Below are positions 9,890-19,196 of a DNA stretch of 64,000 bases, piece after piece. The notes below the pieces were generated by a model. It ran no database searches, was not told where the DNA came from, and was given only the letters and a program-made list of their open reading frames with translations. This stretch comes from Staphylococcus sp. Marseille-Q5304 (GTDB taxonomy: Bacteria; Bacillota; Bacilli; Staphylococcales; Staphylococcaceae), in assembly GCF_943737015.1 (NCBI RefSeq), contig NZ_CALSFP010000001.1, positions 992,001 through 1,056,000 of the forward strand, in the 5' to 3' direction. A program made the translations under genes and the position numbers. Numbering within the stretch: the stretch's first letter is position 1; every line of letters begins with the position of its first letter.

Positions 9890-10327
9890 ATGGATTTAAA
9901 CTTCGATTTATATATGACAGATGTTGTCAATCAAGCTAGAAATGAAATAGAAGATGCAGGGTATGAACAATTAACTACTGCAGAAGAAGTTGATAAAGTA
10001 TTACAACAGCAAGGTACATCATTAGTAATGGTCAATTCTGTTTGTGGTTGTGCGGGTGGTATTGCAAGACCAGCTGCAGCACATGCACTTCATTACGATA
10101 AATTGCCAGATAGACTTGTGACAGTATTTGCTGGTCAAGATAAAGAAGCAACACAACAGGCAAGAGATTATTTTGAAGGTTTTGCACCATCTAGTCCTTC
10201 ATTTGCATTAGTTAAAGATGGTAAAATTACAGAAATGGTAGAGCGTCATCAAATAGAAGGACACGAAGTCATGGACGTTATTAATCAATTGCAATCACTA
10301 TTTGATAAATATTGTGAAGAAAGATAG
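9890..10327 (+). CDS. Bacilliredoxin (BrxA/BrxB family, YphP/YqiW-like)
   Basis: Thioredoxin-fold protein (145 aa) that removes bacillithiol from mixed disulfides on oxidised proteins. The characteristic CGC active site is C52-G-C54 within [14 protein letters not shown]. Its tail KYCEER is typical of the staphylococcal protein. Start 9890 is chosen from AAAGGTG at 9875-9881 with 8-nt spacing; an upstream in-frame start at 9872 would place the ribosome site inside the gene. I cannot tell BrxA from BrxB by sequence alone; synteny with B. subtilis yqiW (BrxB) before yqjA suggests the latter. Its pathway partners bshA and ypdA are also in this window. Confidence 0.9.
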   Translation: MDLNFDLYMTDVVNQARNEIEDAGYEQLTTAEEVDKVLQQQGTSLVMVNSVCGCAGGIARPAAAHALHYDKLPDRLVTVFAGQDKEATQQARDYFEGFAPSSPSFALVKDGKITEMVERHQIEGHEVMDVINQLQSLFDKYCEER

Positions 10328-10338
10328 AGAAAAGATCA

Positions 10339-11325
10339 ATGCCTCATTTAAATCCATATCGGATCGGCTTTAGAACAATAAAAACGGCTATTGGAATGGC
10401 ACTTGGAATAATGATTGCTCAATTCATGGGCTTACAAAATTTCGCTTCGAGTGCCATATTAGTAGTACTATGTATAAAACATACAAAAATTCACTCAGTT
10501 AATGCAATCGTTTCTCGATTTGTATCATGTATAATGATTTTGATACTCGGTTCGCTCGTGTTTAGTTTATTAGGACAAAATGCACTTGTGCTCGGTTTGA
10601 TTGTCTTATTATTCATTCCATTAACAGTGGTATTTAAAGTTCAAGAAGGTATTGTGACGAGTTGTGTCATTTTACTTCATGTATTTAATGCTAAATCCAT
10701 AGATTTACATTTATTTATAAATGAAATTCTATTATTAATTGTAGGGCTAGGCATCGCATTCTTAATGAATCTCATTATGCCAAGCTTAGATAAAACTTTA
10801 AATAACTATAAAACTCAAATTGAAGAGCAATTCACCACTATCTTTGAATCTTTTAAAATGACTTGTAATGTCCCACATGACTCATTAGATATTAAATTCA
10901 AAAGTTTAGAAAAAACAATTAGTGCAGCAAAATCGACAGCCTTTAGAGATGTAAAAAATCATTTTGTCCGAAATGAAAATTCTTACTATCATTATTTTGA
11001 TATGAGGGAAGAACAACTCGAGCTGATGAAAAGAATGACTTTTTTACTTCAAAATCTTGAAACTGATGACCATATGTTAACGAAATTTGCTGATTTATTC
11101 GGTGAACTCGCTCATAATGTTAATAGCAATGATTACACGGCGTTACGTTTACATTCTTTATATCAATTACGTTTAGAGTTAAACAATTTAGAATTACCAA
11201 AAACACATGAATCATTTAGAACAAGAGCGAGTTTATTTCAATTATTAAATGAATTGGAAGAATATTTAATGATTAAATCTGAGTTTGGTTCATTAAAGTT
11301 ACACAGTGATTTATACAATAAGTAA
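10339..11325 (+). CDS. YqjA-like membrane protein (DUF939/aromatic acid exporter family)
   Basis: Integral membrane protein of 328 aa. The first half (about 15-148) is hydrophobic with five or six membrane segments, for example IMILILGSLVFSLLG and EILLLIVGLGIAFLMNLIM. The second half (150-328) is a charged, probably cytosolic helical domain. This plan resembles one unit of the FUSC/aromatic-acid-exporter fold. Substrate is unknown. It begins 11 bases after the bacilliredoxin stop with a weak ribosome site, so it is probably co-transcribed. The same pair occurs in B. subtilis as yqiW-yqjA. A function in efflux is a family-level inference only. Confidence 0.8.
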   Translation: MPHLNPYRIGFRTIKTAIGMALGIMIAQFMGLQNFASSAILVVLCIKHTKIHSVNAIVSRFVSCIMILILGSLVFSLLGQNALVLGLIVLLFIPLTVVFKVQEGIVTSCVILLHVFNAKSIDLHLFINEILLLIVGLGIAFLMNLIMPSLDKTLNNYKTQIEEQFTTIFESFKMTCNVPHDSLDIKFKSLEKTISAAKSTAFRDVKNHFVRNENSYYHYFDMREEQLELMKRMTFLLQNLETDDHMLTKFADLFGELAHNVNSNDYTALRLHSLYQLRLELNNLELPKTHESFRTRASLFQLLNELEEYLMIKSEFGSLKLHSDLYNK

Positions 11326-11348
11326 TGAAATTTTAAATTATAGAAAAC

Positions 11349-11396
11349 AGCCCACCTAAAAGGTTAAAAATAATCTTTTAAGTGGGCTGTCTTTAT
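11349..11396 (+). terminator. Terminator after the YqjA-like gene
   Basis: CAGCCCACCTAAAAG pairs with CTTTTAAGTGGGCTG across a short A-rich loop, followed by a T-containing run. It closes the brx-yqjA unit. Confidence 0.8.
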
Positions 11397-11407
11397 ATTT
11401 CTATAGT

Positions 11408-11446
11408 CAAAAAATACGTGTCTAAACCAAATTTCGATTCAGACAC
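11408..11446 (-). terminator. Terminator for the Prli42-like gene
   Basis: Read on the minus strand, GTGTCT and AGACAC form a stem ending in GTATTTTTTG. It lies 10 bases beyond the stop of the 31-codon gene, which supports that gene being real. Confidence 0.6.
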
Positions 11447-11456
11447 TTAATTCCTA

Positions 11457-11552
11457 CTATCCCATAATAGGTGCAACACTTGATAAAATTAATGCAAGTA
11501 CAACTGCAACTAACATGACGATGATAATAATTCTTAAAACTTTATTATCCAA
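11457..11552 (-). CDS. 31-aa membrane miniprotein, Prli42-like (stressosome-associated)
   Basis: A short gene of 31 codons plus stop. It starts with TTG preceded by GGAGGAG at ideal spacing. The peptide has a short positive N-terminus (MDNKVLR), one membrane segment (IIIIVMLVAVVLALIL) and ends SSVAPIMG. Length, charge pattern and hydrophobic core match Prli42, the Listeria membrane miniprotein that anchors the stressosome and has homologues across Firmicutes. It is flanked by its own terminator-like hairpin. Assignment rests on recalled family features without a search. In staphylococci, which lack a full stressosome, its partner would be different or unknown. Confidence 0.72.
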   Translation of the reverse strand: MDNKVLRIIIIVMLVAVVLALILSSVAPIMG

Positions 11553-11774
11553 ATTAACTCCTCCATTACTCATCCAGTTATAAGTTATATAATAAAATTA
11601 AAGGTTAGTTGGATTTATCTTTTAGGTAACTGATACCTTAGTTTATTTATGTATTATAACATATTTTCCTGTTACTACAGAAACAAAATATTGTTATCAC
11701 TCGATTATTTTCAGTAAACTATATGATATACAAGCAATATAATAACGTCAACTCTTTAAGAATGGGTGATGAAA

Positions 11775-12908
11775 ATGGTAAACAAAGAAAGAATCATTCA
11801 TACATTTCTAGAACTTGTACAAATTGATTCTGAAACAGGAAAAGAACAAGAAATTCAACCAATTTTAAAATCCAAATTTCAATCTTTAGGATTAAATGTT
11901 GTTGAAGATAATGCAAATGAAGATCCTAGATTAGGTGCTAATAATTTGATTTGTACGTTAGCGTCTAACATAAATAAAAATGATATCGATAAGATATATT
12001 TTTCAAGTCATATGGATACTGTCGTACCTGGTGTCAATGTTAAACCAACTATCAATGATGATGGCTACATTTATTCCGATGGTACTACAGTGTTAGGGGC
12101 GGATGATAAAGCAGGGCTTGCTGCACTGATCGAATTAATTCAAGTAATGCAAGAACAAAATACACCTCATGGACAAATACAATTTATTATTACAGTTGGC
12201 GAGGAATCAAGTCTTTTAGGTGCTAAAGCTATCAATTCTGAACTTATTGATGCAGACTTTGGTTATGCTGTTGATGCAAGCTCTCCAATAGGGTCTACAG
12301 TCATTGCTGCTCCAACACAAATGAAAGTCGATGCAACGATTTACGGCAAAACTGCACATGCCAGCGTGCCCGATCAAGGCGTAAGTGCCATCAATATTGC
12401 AGCCAAAGCCATCAGTAAAATGCATTTAGGAAAAATTGATGAAGAAACAACTGCAAATATTGGAAGATTTGAAGGTGGTTCGGCAACGAACATCGTTGCT
12501 AATAAAGTAACATTAAATGCTGAAGCACGCTCACACTCGGATGAGAAAGTAGAATCTCAAGTCGCACATATGAAATCTGTCTTTGAAAATACTGCACAGT
12601 CATTTGGATGTTCAGCAGATGTACGTGTAACTAAAAGTTATCCAGGCTTTCAAATCGATGAAAACGATCATGTAATAGATATTGCTAAAAAAAGTGCGTC
12701 TAGTTTAGGACTTAACCCTAAAGCAGTTATTGCAAATGGTGGTTCAGATGGAAATATTTTCAATTTACTCGGTGTTCCTACAGTAATCATCGGCATCGGT
12801 TATGAAAATATTCACACGACTAAAGAACGCATTGCTACACAAAACCTCGTTTTACTAGCACAACAATTATTGAAAATAGTTGAGCTCGTCACAAATGAAT
12901 CAAACTGA
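11775..12908 (+). CDS. M20 family metallopeptidase (PepT-like, YqjE-like)
   Basis: Zinc exopeptidase/deacylase of 377 aa. Metal and catalytic motifs visible: SSHMDTVVPG near residue 78 (His and Asp ligand region), GADDKAGLAAL near 110 (bridging Asp), and VGEESSLLG near 142 (catalytic Glu pair). The dimerisation domain lies about 180-290. The ATG at 11775 follows GGGTGAT; upstream in-frame GTG (11766) and ATG (11769) overlap this ribosome site. The family includes tripeptidase T and amidohydrolases, so the substrate cannot be fixed. Placement beside yqjA and gnd matches B. subtilis yqjE, which supports a YqjE-like assignment. Confidence 0.85.
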   Translation: MVNKERIIHTFLELVQIDSETGKEQEIQPILKSKFQSLGLNVVEDNANEDPRLGANNLICTLASNINKNDIDKIYFSSHMDTVVPGVNVKPTINDDGYIYSDGTTVLGADDKAGLAALIELIQVMQEQNTPHGQIQFIITVGEESSLLGAKAINSELIDADFGYAVDASSPIGSTVIAAPTQMKVDATIYGKTAHASVPDQGVSAINIAAKAISKMHLGKIDEETTANIGRFEGGSATNIVANKVTLNAEARSHSDEKVESQVAHMKSVFENTAQSFGCSADVRVTKSYPGFQIDENDHVIDIAKKSASSLGLNPKAVIANGGSDGNIFNLLGVPTVIIGIGYENIHTTKERIATQNLVLLAQQLLKIVELVTNESN

Positions 12909-12933
12909 TTAAGTGAATGTAACTTTCGCTTTA

Positions 12934-12942
12934 TGGTACAAT
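12934..12942 (+). promoter_or_regulatory. Extended -10 promoter for gnd
   Basis: TGGTACAAT is an extended -10 (TGn-TACAAT). The -35 region (TGAATG at 12914) is weak. It lies 35 bases before the gnd start, next to AAGAGAGG. Confidence 0.45.
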
Positions 12943-12976
12943 ATAGAAGAAATTTTTAATAAGAGAGGTAAGTAAT

Positions 12977-14386
12977 ATGTCACAAGAAATCGGTGTAGTA
13001 GGTTTAGCCGTAATGGGTAAAAACCTTGCTTGGAATATTGAATCACGTGGATATCATGTTTCTGTATTTAATCGTTCATCTGAAAAAACAGATGAAATGG
13101 TTGAAGAATCAAAAGGTAAAAATATACATCCAACTTATTCATTAGAAGAATTTGTAAATTCTTTAGAAAAACCACGTCGTATATTAATAATGGTTAAAGC
13201 TGGTCCTGCAACAGATGCTACAATTGACCACTTATTACCATTATTAGATGATGATGATATTTTAATTGATGGCGGTAACACAAATTACCAAGATACAATC
13301 AGAAGAAATAAAGCGTTAGAAGAAAGTAATGTAAACTTTATTGGTATGGGTGTTTCAGGTGGAGAAGTCGGTGCTTTAACAGGCCCTTCATTAATGCCAG
13401 GTGGACAAAAAGCTGCCTATGATAAAGTAAGTGATATTTTAGATGCTATCTCAGCAAAAGCAGATGATGGTGCTTCTTGTGTAACGTATATCGGGCCAAA
13501 TGGTGCAGGGCACTACGTGAAAATGGTTCACAATGGAATTGAATATGCTGATATGCAGTTAATAGCTGAAAGTTATGCAATGATGAAAGACTTACTAGGC
13601 ATGTCACACCAAGAAATTGCACAAACATTTAAAGACTGGAACGCAGGTGAGCTTTCTAGTTATTTAATCGAAATCACTGGTGATATTTTTGAAAAGATAG
13701 ACGATGAAACGAATGAACCATTAGTAGAAAAGATCTTGGATACTGCTGGTCAAAAGGGTACAGGTAAATGGACGTCTATCAACGCCTTAGAATTAGGTAT
13801 TCCACTAACAATTATTACGGAGTCAGTTTTTGCTCGTTTTATCTCTTCAATTAAAGAAGAACGTGTAAAAGCTTCAAAACATTTAAATGGACCAGAAATT
13901 AAATTTGATGGTAACAAAGATGAATTTTTAGAGAAAATAAGAAAAGCGCTATATATGAGTAAAATCTGTTCATATGCACAAGGTTTTGCACAGATGAAAG
14001 AAGCTAGTGACAACAATGAATGGGATTTAAAATTAGGTGAACTTGCAATGATTTGGAGAGCTGGTTGTATAATTCGTGCTCAGTTCTTACAAAAAATTAA
14101 AGAAGCCTATGATAATGACAATGAATTACAAAATCTTATGTTAGATCCATATTTCCACGATATCGTTTCTAATTATCAAGATGCACTACGAGACGTTGTG
14201 GCTACTGGAGTACGCAACGGTATACCAACACCAGGTTTCTCAGCTAGTATCAATTATTATGATAACTATCGTTCAGCAAACCTACCAGCAAACTTAATTC
14301 AAGCACAGCGAGACTATTTTGGTGCACATACTTATCAACGTAAAGATCGTGAAGGCGTGTTCCATACACAATGGATTGAAGAATAA
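12977..14386 (+). CDS. gnd: 6-phosphogluconate dehydrogenase, decarboxylating
   Basis: Third enzyme of the oxidative pentose phosphate pathway: 6-phosphogluconate + NADP+ gives ribulose 5-phosphate, CO2 and NADPH. It has 469 aa. The N-terminal Rossmann motif is [12 protein letters not shown] (9-20). The [18 protein letters not shown] block lies near 129. The catalytic stretch [15 protein letters not shown] near 176 carries the active-site lysine. The C-terminal helical domain ends in HTQWIEE. It is a single-gene unit with its own promoter and a terminator at 14441. Zwf, the pathway's first enzyme, is encoded on the opposite strand with an AraC-type gene between. Confidence 0.96.
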   Translation: MSQEIGVVGLAVMGKNLAWNIESRGYHVSVFNRSSEKTDEMVEESKGKNIHPTYSLEEFVNSLEKPRRILIMVKAGPATDATIDHLLPLLDDDDILIDGGNTNYQDTIRRNKALEESNVNFIGMGVSGGEVGALTGPSLMPGGQKAAYDKVSDILDAISAKADDGASCVTYIGPNGAGHYVKMVHNGIEYADMQLIAESYAMMKDLLGMSHQEIAQTFKDWNAGELSSYLIEITGDIFEKIDDETNEPLVEKILDTAGQKGTGKWTSINALELGIPLTIITESVFARFISSIKEERVKASKHLNGPEIKFDGNKDEFLEKIRKALYMSKICSYAQGFAQMKEASDNNEWDLKLGELAMIWRAGCIIRAQFLQKIKEAYDNDNELQNLMLDPYFHDIVSNYQDALRDVVATGVRNGIPTPGFSASINYYDNYRSANLPANLIQAQRDYFGAHTYQRKDREGVFHTQWIEE

Positions 14387-14440
14387 ATACATTTATTCAG
14401 TACAAATTCAAAATAGCGTAAACATTAGCCAATAAAATAA

Positions 14441-14488
14441 AGCCCTACAAAAGGTAAAATGAAAACCATTTTGTAGGGCTTTTTTTTC
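14441..14488. terminator. Bidirectional terminator between gnd and the AraC-type regulator
   Basis: AGCCCTACAAAA (14441-14452) pairs perfectly with TTTTGTAGGGCT (14469-14480) and is followed by eight T. On the minus strand the hairpin is followed by TTTATTTTATT, so it also serves the convergent regulator gene. Confidence 0.9.
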
Positions 14489-14502
14489 TAAAAAAAAACG
14501 TA

Positions 14503-15357
14503 TTAATTTTTCTTATTTACTGGCATCCATAATTGCACTTTATTGAAACTATCCTCAAAAGAAAAATCTAACGGATATACTTCGATATAAAGACTGTTAC
14601 GTTCATATGGCAATGTCATTTGAAGTGTTGTTTCGATATAATACCATGCTTCGTTGACTACGTAATCAAGTTCACCTTGTAGATTGAATTTTGCATATTG
14701 CCTTTCTGGTAAAAACCTACTCTCTAAGTGGTCAGGATAACGTTCACTTGGTACACCAACAAATATTTCCATACCTTCATCCAAAGGACAATTAACGACA
14801 AATAATTCATGAGGACTTATATCGTTGTAGCGTTTTATATCATCAATAATGCCGTCAAATTGTAAATCTTCTAATAAATCTGGTACTTTAAATGGATCTT
14901 CTAACTCGCTAGCATCGAGATACTTTGAATATCCGACTAGCGATATACCTTCATTTTGTTCTAAGCGATAAGGATAAGGGGATTGCTCAGTAACTGATAA
15001 TTTAATATACAACCTTGATTTCATATTTAATTGATCACGCTTAGTATTCACTTGAATAGGTGAAACCCCATGAAAGTCACTAAAATCATTGGCAAACGCA
15101 TTGGCATCTTTATATTTATATTTCTTTGCAATATCGATTAACCGACTTGAACCATGAATTAAATCATTTGCAGCCAAGGTCATTCGACGTGCATGTGCAT
15201 ATTCGCTCGGTGATTGTCCGACAATCATTTTAAATGATTGATCAAGGTGAAAAGGTGAAAGGTTAACGTAATCACTGAGTTCTTGTAATTGAACTCGGTC
15301 TGGCAAATGATCTTCAATATACACAATTGCCTGTTGTATTTGTTTGATAACGTCCAA
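14503..15357 (-). CDS. AraC family regulator with C-terminal GyrI-like effector domain
   Basis: Transcription regulator of 284 aa. The N-terminal third holds the paired AraC helix-turn-helix motifs: QLQELSDYVNLSPFHLDQSF, then IAKKYKYKDANAFANDF and HGVSPIQV. Residues about 100-284 form a GyrI-like (SOUL-fold) ligand domain, the Rob/SoxS-type arrangement of DNA-binding domain first. The start is the TTG at 15357: AGGAG on the minus strand lies 8 nt before it, whereas the longer GTG start at 15366 would overlap the AGGAG. It sits between convergent gnd and co-oriented zwf. The ligand and targets are unknown. A role in sugar or drug response is possible but not shown. Confidence 0.82.
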   Translation of the reverse strand: MDVIKQIQQAIVYIEDHLPDRVQLQELSDYVNLSPFHLDQSFKMIVGQSPSEYAHARRMTLAANDLIHGSSRLIDIAKKYKYKDANAFANDFSDFHGVSPIQVNTKRDQLNMKSRLYIKLSVTEQSPYPYRLEQNEGISLVGYSKYLDASELEDPFKVPDLLEDLQFDGIIDDIKRYNDISPHELFVVNCPLDEGMEIFVGVPSERYPDHLESRFLPERQYAKFNLQGELDYVVNEAWYYIETTLQMTLPYERNSLYIEVYPLDFSFEDSFNKVQLWMPVNKKN

Positions 15358-15524
15358 TACTTTCACTCCTAATTAATCCAAAAACTTGTAAATTCATTTG
15401 TTGTATTCATATTATGCTAAATTACATTTTTAAAGTTCGAATTGTCTTCTTTAATCAGATTTATTAATAAAATCGTCATTTATCTCATTTAATAATATAA
15501 ATGATACCACAAAACGACATTAAT

Positions 15525-15566
15525 AAAAAAGCGACAACACATATGTAATTTTACACATGTGTTGCC
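15525..15566 (-). terminator. Terminator of zwf
   Basis: On the minus strand CAACACAT and ATGTGTTG form a stem (extended inward with one mismatch) followed by CGCTTTTTTATT. It is immediately downstream of the zwf stop. Confidence 0.8.
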
Positions 15567-15579
15567 GATTCAAACTAAT

Positions 15580-17064
15580 TTAATTTATGCCGTCCCACCA
15601 ATGATAACCATCTTTGCTTAATAATAAATCACTTTCTAATGGTCCATTTGTACCAGCTTTATAATTTGGAAATTCTGGTTCATGTTGATCCCATTCTTCT
15701 TGAATCGCATCAACAAATTTCCAAGTTGATTTTAATTCTTCCCAATGTGTGAAGTTTGTCGCATCACCATTCAGACAGTCAAATAATAAGTTTTCGTAAG
15801 CATCTACCGTATTCATTTTATCTTGAGCGCTCATAGCATAAGATAATTGTACTGGTTCTGTATCTATTCCTTGAATATTACGTTTCGCATTCAAATGTAA
15901 TGATACGCCTTCGTTTGGTTGAATATTGATAACGAGTAAATTAGAATCTAACTTTTTGTCAGTTTCATAATATAAATTCATTGGGACTTCTTTAAATTCT
16001 ACAACGACTTGGATTGTTTTACTTGTCATCCGTTTACCTGTACGGATATAGAAAGGAACACCAGCCCATCTAAAGTTATCAATCGTCAATTTACCGGCTA
16101 CGAAAGTGGGGGTGTTAGATTGGTTATCAACCCTATCTTCGTCCCTATAACCTTGAACCGGTTGTCCTTCTATTTCGCTTGCATCATATTGACCACGTAC
16201 GAAATTGTGTCTCACTTTATCATTTTCAAACATTCTTAATGACTTTAAGGCTTTTACTTTTTCAGCTCGAATATCTTCACTGTTCAAACTAATAGGAGGC
16301 TCCATCGCTAATAACGCAACCATTTGTAACATGTGATTTTGTACCATGTCTTTTAATGCGCCATTAGAATCATAATAACCGCCACGTTCTTCTACACCTA
16401 ATTTCTCTGAAGAAGTGACTTGAATGTTGGAAATATATTTATTGTTCCATAATGGTTCAAACATTGCATTAGCAAAACGTAACACTTCAATATTTTGAAC
16501 CATATCTTTACCTAAATAATGGTCAATTCGGTAAATTTCTTCTTCAGAAAATGATTTACGTAACTGATCATTCAATACTTTGGCAGATTCTAAATCACTG
16601 CCAAACGGTTTTTCAATCACTAAACGTTTGAAACCTTTTGTATTTGTTAATTCGGCAGATTTTAAACAATCAGATATAACTCCGAAGAATTTAGGCGCCA
16701 TTGCGAGGTAAAATAATCGATTACCTTGTAATTGGAACTGTTGATCTAAACGTTCACTTACTTCTAAAAGTGATTCATAGTTAGCTTTATTTGTTACGTC
16801 TAGTTTATGGTAAAAGATATGCGTAATGAATTTATCAAGGTGTTTTGTATCTTTAACATGTTCTTGAATTGATGATTTCACTTGATTACGGAAATCATCA
16901 TTGGTTAAATCTCTACGACCAATTCCAATGATAGCAATATGTTCATTTAAATTTTCTTGCTGATAAAGATGAAATAATGATGGGAATAACTTTCTGTGAC
17001 TTAAGTCACCTGTAGCGCCAAATATCGTAATTAGGCATGGTATATCCTTATTTCTAGTATTCAA
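15580..17064 (-). CDS. zwf: Glucose-6-phosphate 1-dehydrogenase
   Basis: First enzyme of the oxidative pentose phosphate pathway, converting glucose 6-phosphate to 6-phosphogluconolactone and producing NADPH. NADP-binding FGATGDLSHRK is at about residues 15-25, EKPFG at 151-155 and the active-site RIDHYLGK at 179-186. The start is a TTG at 17064, preceded by GAGG with 8-nt spacing; it gives exactly 494 aa, the usual staphylococcal length as I recall it. The longer in-frame extension to 17112 has no family support. An upstream TATAAT on this strand (17101-17106) fits as its promoter. Confidence 0.95.
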   Translation of the reverse strand: MNTRNKDIPCLITIFGATGDLSHRKLFPSLFHLYQQENLNEHIAIIGIGRRDLTNDDFRNQVKSSIQEHVKDTKHLDKFITHIFYHKLDVTNKANYESLLEVSERLDQQFQLQGNRLFYLAMAPKFFGVISDCLKSAELTNTKGFKRLVIEKPFGSDLESAKVLNDQLRKSFSEEEIYRIDHYLGKDMVQNIEVLRFANAMFEPLWNNKYISNIQVTSSEKLGVEERGGYYDSNGALKDMVQNHMLQMVALLAMEPPISLNSEDIRAEKVKALKSLRMFENDKVRHNFVRGQYDASEIEGQPVQGYRDEDRVDNQSNTPTFVAGKLTIDNFRWAGVPFYIRTGKRMTSKTIQVVVEFKEVPMNLYYETDKKLDSNLLVINIQPNEGVSLHLNAKRNIQGIDTEPVQLSYAMSAQDKMNTVDAYENLLFDCLNGDATNFTHWEELKSTWKFVDAIQEEWDQHEPEFPNYKAGTNGPLESDLLLSKDGYHWWDGIN

Positions 17065-17100
17065 GATCAAAACCTCAATTCTTTTTATAAATCTGTTCTC

Positions 17101-17129
17101 ATTATAGAACAATATTAATAATGGTTCAT
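17101..17129 (-). promoter_or_regulatory. Probable zwf promoter
   Basis: On the minus strand ATGAAC (17129-17124) and TATAAT (17106-17101) are 17 bases apart, about 37 bases before the TTG start of zwf. The -10 is perfect and the -35 partial. Confidence 0.5.
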
Positions 17130-17180
17130 ATAATTTTGCTTAAAAGCTTTAAAATTCGATATATTTTTGATGTTTGTATA

Positions 17181-17189
17181 TGATAAAAT
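17181..17189 (+). promoter_or_regulatory. Extended -10 promoter for rnz
   Basis: TGATAAAAT is an extended -10, divergent from the zwf promoter. It leaves a short leader before AGGAGG at 17201. Confidence 0.4.
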
Positions 17190-17213
17190 ATGTGGAGAAG
17201 AGGAGGCATATGC

Positions 17214-18134
17214 ATGGAGATAACGTTTTTTGGTACAAGTGCGGGTCTACCAACTAAAGAAAGAAATACGCAAGCCATAGCATTAAATTTAGAACCTTAC
17301 GCGAACAGTATATGGTTGTTTGATGTCGGAGAAGGTACACAACATCAGATTTTACATCATTCAATAAAGCTAGGTAAAGTAGACCATATATTTATAACGC
17401 ATATGCATGGTGATCATATATTTGGGTTACCGGGAGTGCTAACTAGCCGTTCATTCCAAGGTGGAGAAGGTAAACCACTTACAATTATAGGTCCTAAAGG
17501 GATTAAATCCTATATCGAAACTAATTTATCATTATCTGAATCTAAATTAAACTATCCGATTACTTACATAGAAATAGAAGATCATTTATCATATCAACAT
17601 AACGGTTTTAGTGTTACAGCGCAAATTTTACATCATGGTATACCATCCTTTGGATATCGCGTAGAAGTACCTTACACTTCAGGTAAAATTGATGTAGAAG
17701 CACTTAAAGCGATAGGTCTTCAACCAGGTCCGAAATATCAAGAAGTTAAAAACAACGAAACATTTGAATATAATGGTTTAATTTACGACTCAAATCAGTT
17801 TAAAGGTGATGCAAAAAAAGGACCTGTGATAGCTATTTTTGGAGATACAATGCCTTGTATTAATGAAAAATCTATCGCTCAAGATGCAACAGTAATGGTG
17901 CACGAAAGTACATATATAGAGGGTGATATGACTTTAGCTAAAAGATATCATCACAGTCACATTAATCATGTATTTGATTTAATTGACGAAGCAAATGTTG
18001 ACTATAGTTTGATTACACATTTAAGTAATCGATACACTTTAGAAGAAGTTGAAGAAATAGAAAGTGAGATTAAATCCAGACCAGAAACACCACCATTTGC
18101 TTTCGTAAAAGACTTCGATTCATATCAATTTTAA
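17214..18134 (+). CDS. rnz: Ribonuclease Z
   Basis: Zinc-dependent endonuclease that removes 3' trailers from tRNA precursors lacking an encoded CCA. The beta-lactamase-fold metal motif HMHGDH is at residues 63-68, with further ligands in HHG (about 140) and FGDT (about 210), and HSHINH near the C-terminus. Start 17214 follows AGGAGG and gives 306 aa, the standard length. An eight-residue upstream extension lacks support. A cca gene for CCA addition lies further right in this window (53325). Divergent from zwf as in other Bacilli. Confidence 0.95.
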   Translation: MEITFFGTSAGLPTKERNTQAIALNLEPYANSIWLFDVGEGTQHQILHHSIKLGKVDHIFITHMHGDHIFGLPGVLTSRSFQGGEGKPLTIIGPKGIKSYIETNLSLSESKLNYPITYIEIEDHLSYQHNGFSVTAQILHHGIPSFGYRVEVPYTSGKIDVEALKAIGLQPGPKYQEVKNNETFEYNGLIYDSNQFKGDAKKGPVIAIFGDTMPCINEKSIAQDATVMVHESTYIEGDMTLAKRYHHSHINHVFDLIDEANVDYSLITHLSNRYTLEEVEEIESEIKSRPETPPFAFVKDFDSYQF

Positions 18135-18164
18135 AAAACTATTAAAAATTAACAGAAAAATAAA

Positions 18165-18208
18165 AGCCAACCCAAAAACTTAATTTCAATTGGGTTGGCT
18201 ATTGTTTA
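18165..18208. terminator. Bidirectional terminator between rnz and proC
   Basis: AGCCAACCCA (18165-18174) pairs with TGGGTTGGCT (18191-18200). T-rich sequence follows on the plus strand and TTTTATTTTT on the minus strand, so it can stop both convergent genes. Confidence 0.85.
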
Positions 18209-18229
18209 TTAACATTTCAATGTGAAAAC

Positions 18230-19051
18230 TTACTTACTTTCATCATCTTGATTTGATAGTTCAACACTTCTATCTACTGCAGATTTTAAACAATCTTCGA
18301 AAATACTTTCTAAATCATATTTAGATAGTGTATTTAATCCCGCTTGTGTCGTGCCACCTTTAGAAGTAATATTTTTACGTAACTGATCCATGCCGAGATC
18401 TGAACGCTCAATCATTTTACTTGTCCCTATAATTAAATTACGAATAGATTCTTCGACTTGTGATTTTTCCAAACCTAATCGTGTTCCAGCAGTAACATAC
18501 TGCTCAAATACATGATATAAAAATGCAGGTCCACTACCTGTAATTGCTGTAACTTGGTGTAAGTTATCTTCGGATACTTCAACAGTTGAACCAAATGAAT
18601 TAATGAGTTCATCAACTTCATCTTTTGATTTAGGTCCGAAATTATTAGAATAACTAATACCAGTGACTGAATGTCCTACGTGAGCATTTGTGTTTGGCAT
18701 AATTCGAGCAATTGGATTATCTGATTGAAGTTGTTCTCTAATATAAAGTATAGGTAGACCTGCCATTATAGAAATGAACTTATTATCGCTTTGAATATAA
18801 GGTCTGATACGTTCAGCAAGTAAGTCGAAATCATATGGTTTTGTCCCTAAAAATATATAATCGGCGTCCTTTAATAGTTCTTGATCATCATAGCTATAAT
18901 TAACCCCTAATTCATCAACATATGATTTAAGTGCCTCTTCATTTGAACGGTTAGTTAAATAAATATCTTTTGGGTCTACCATTTCTGATTTCACTATGCC
19001 AGAAAAAATGGCGTGTGCCATATTACCTGCACCATAGAATACTAATTTCAT
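18230..19051 (-). CDS. proC: Pyrroline-5-carboxylate reductase
   Basis: Last step of proline synthesis: pyrroline-5-carboxylate is reduced to proline with NAD(P)H. It has 273 aa. The Rossmann motif is FYGAGNMAHAIFSG (5-18). The C-terminal signature region ITGSGPAFLYH begins near 168 and ITSKGGTTQAGL near 231. GGGAG precedes the ATG. It is a single gene, convergent with rnz and divergent from the SDR gene. Confidence 0.94.
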   Translation of the reverse strand: MKLVFYGAGNMAHAIFSGIVKSEMVDPKDIYLTNRSNEEALKSYVDELGVNYSYDDQELLKDADYIFLGTKPYDFDLLAERIRPYIQSDNKFISIMAGLPILYIREQLQSDNPIARIMPNTNAHVGHSVTGISYSNNFGPKSKDEVDELINSFGSTVEVSEDNLHQVTAITGSGPAFLYHVFEQYVTAGTRLGLEKSQVEESIRNLIIGTSKMIERSDLGMDQLRKNITSKGGTTQAGLNTLSKYDLESIFEDCLKSAVDRSVELSNQDDESK

Positions 19052-19196
19052 GACTTAAACACGCTCCCTCAAAGTTTTATGATTCTATATTAACATAGTA
19101 TAAAAACTTGGCTAGTCTTTAAAAGGGACAATGACAATCGTGTTTACTATCATATATAATATATCTAACTATTTAATATAGAAAGGGGTGTGCACA

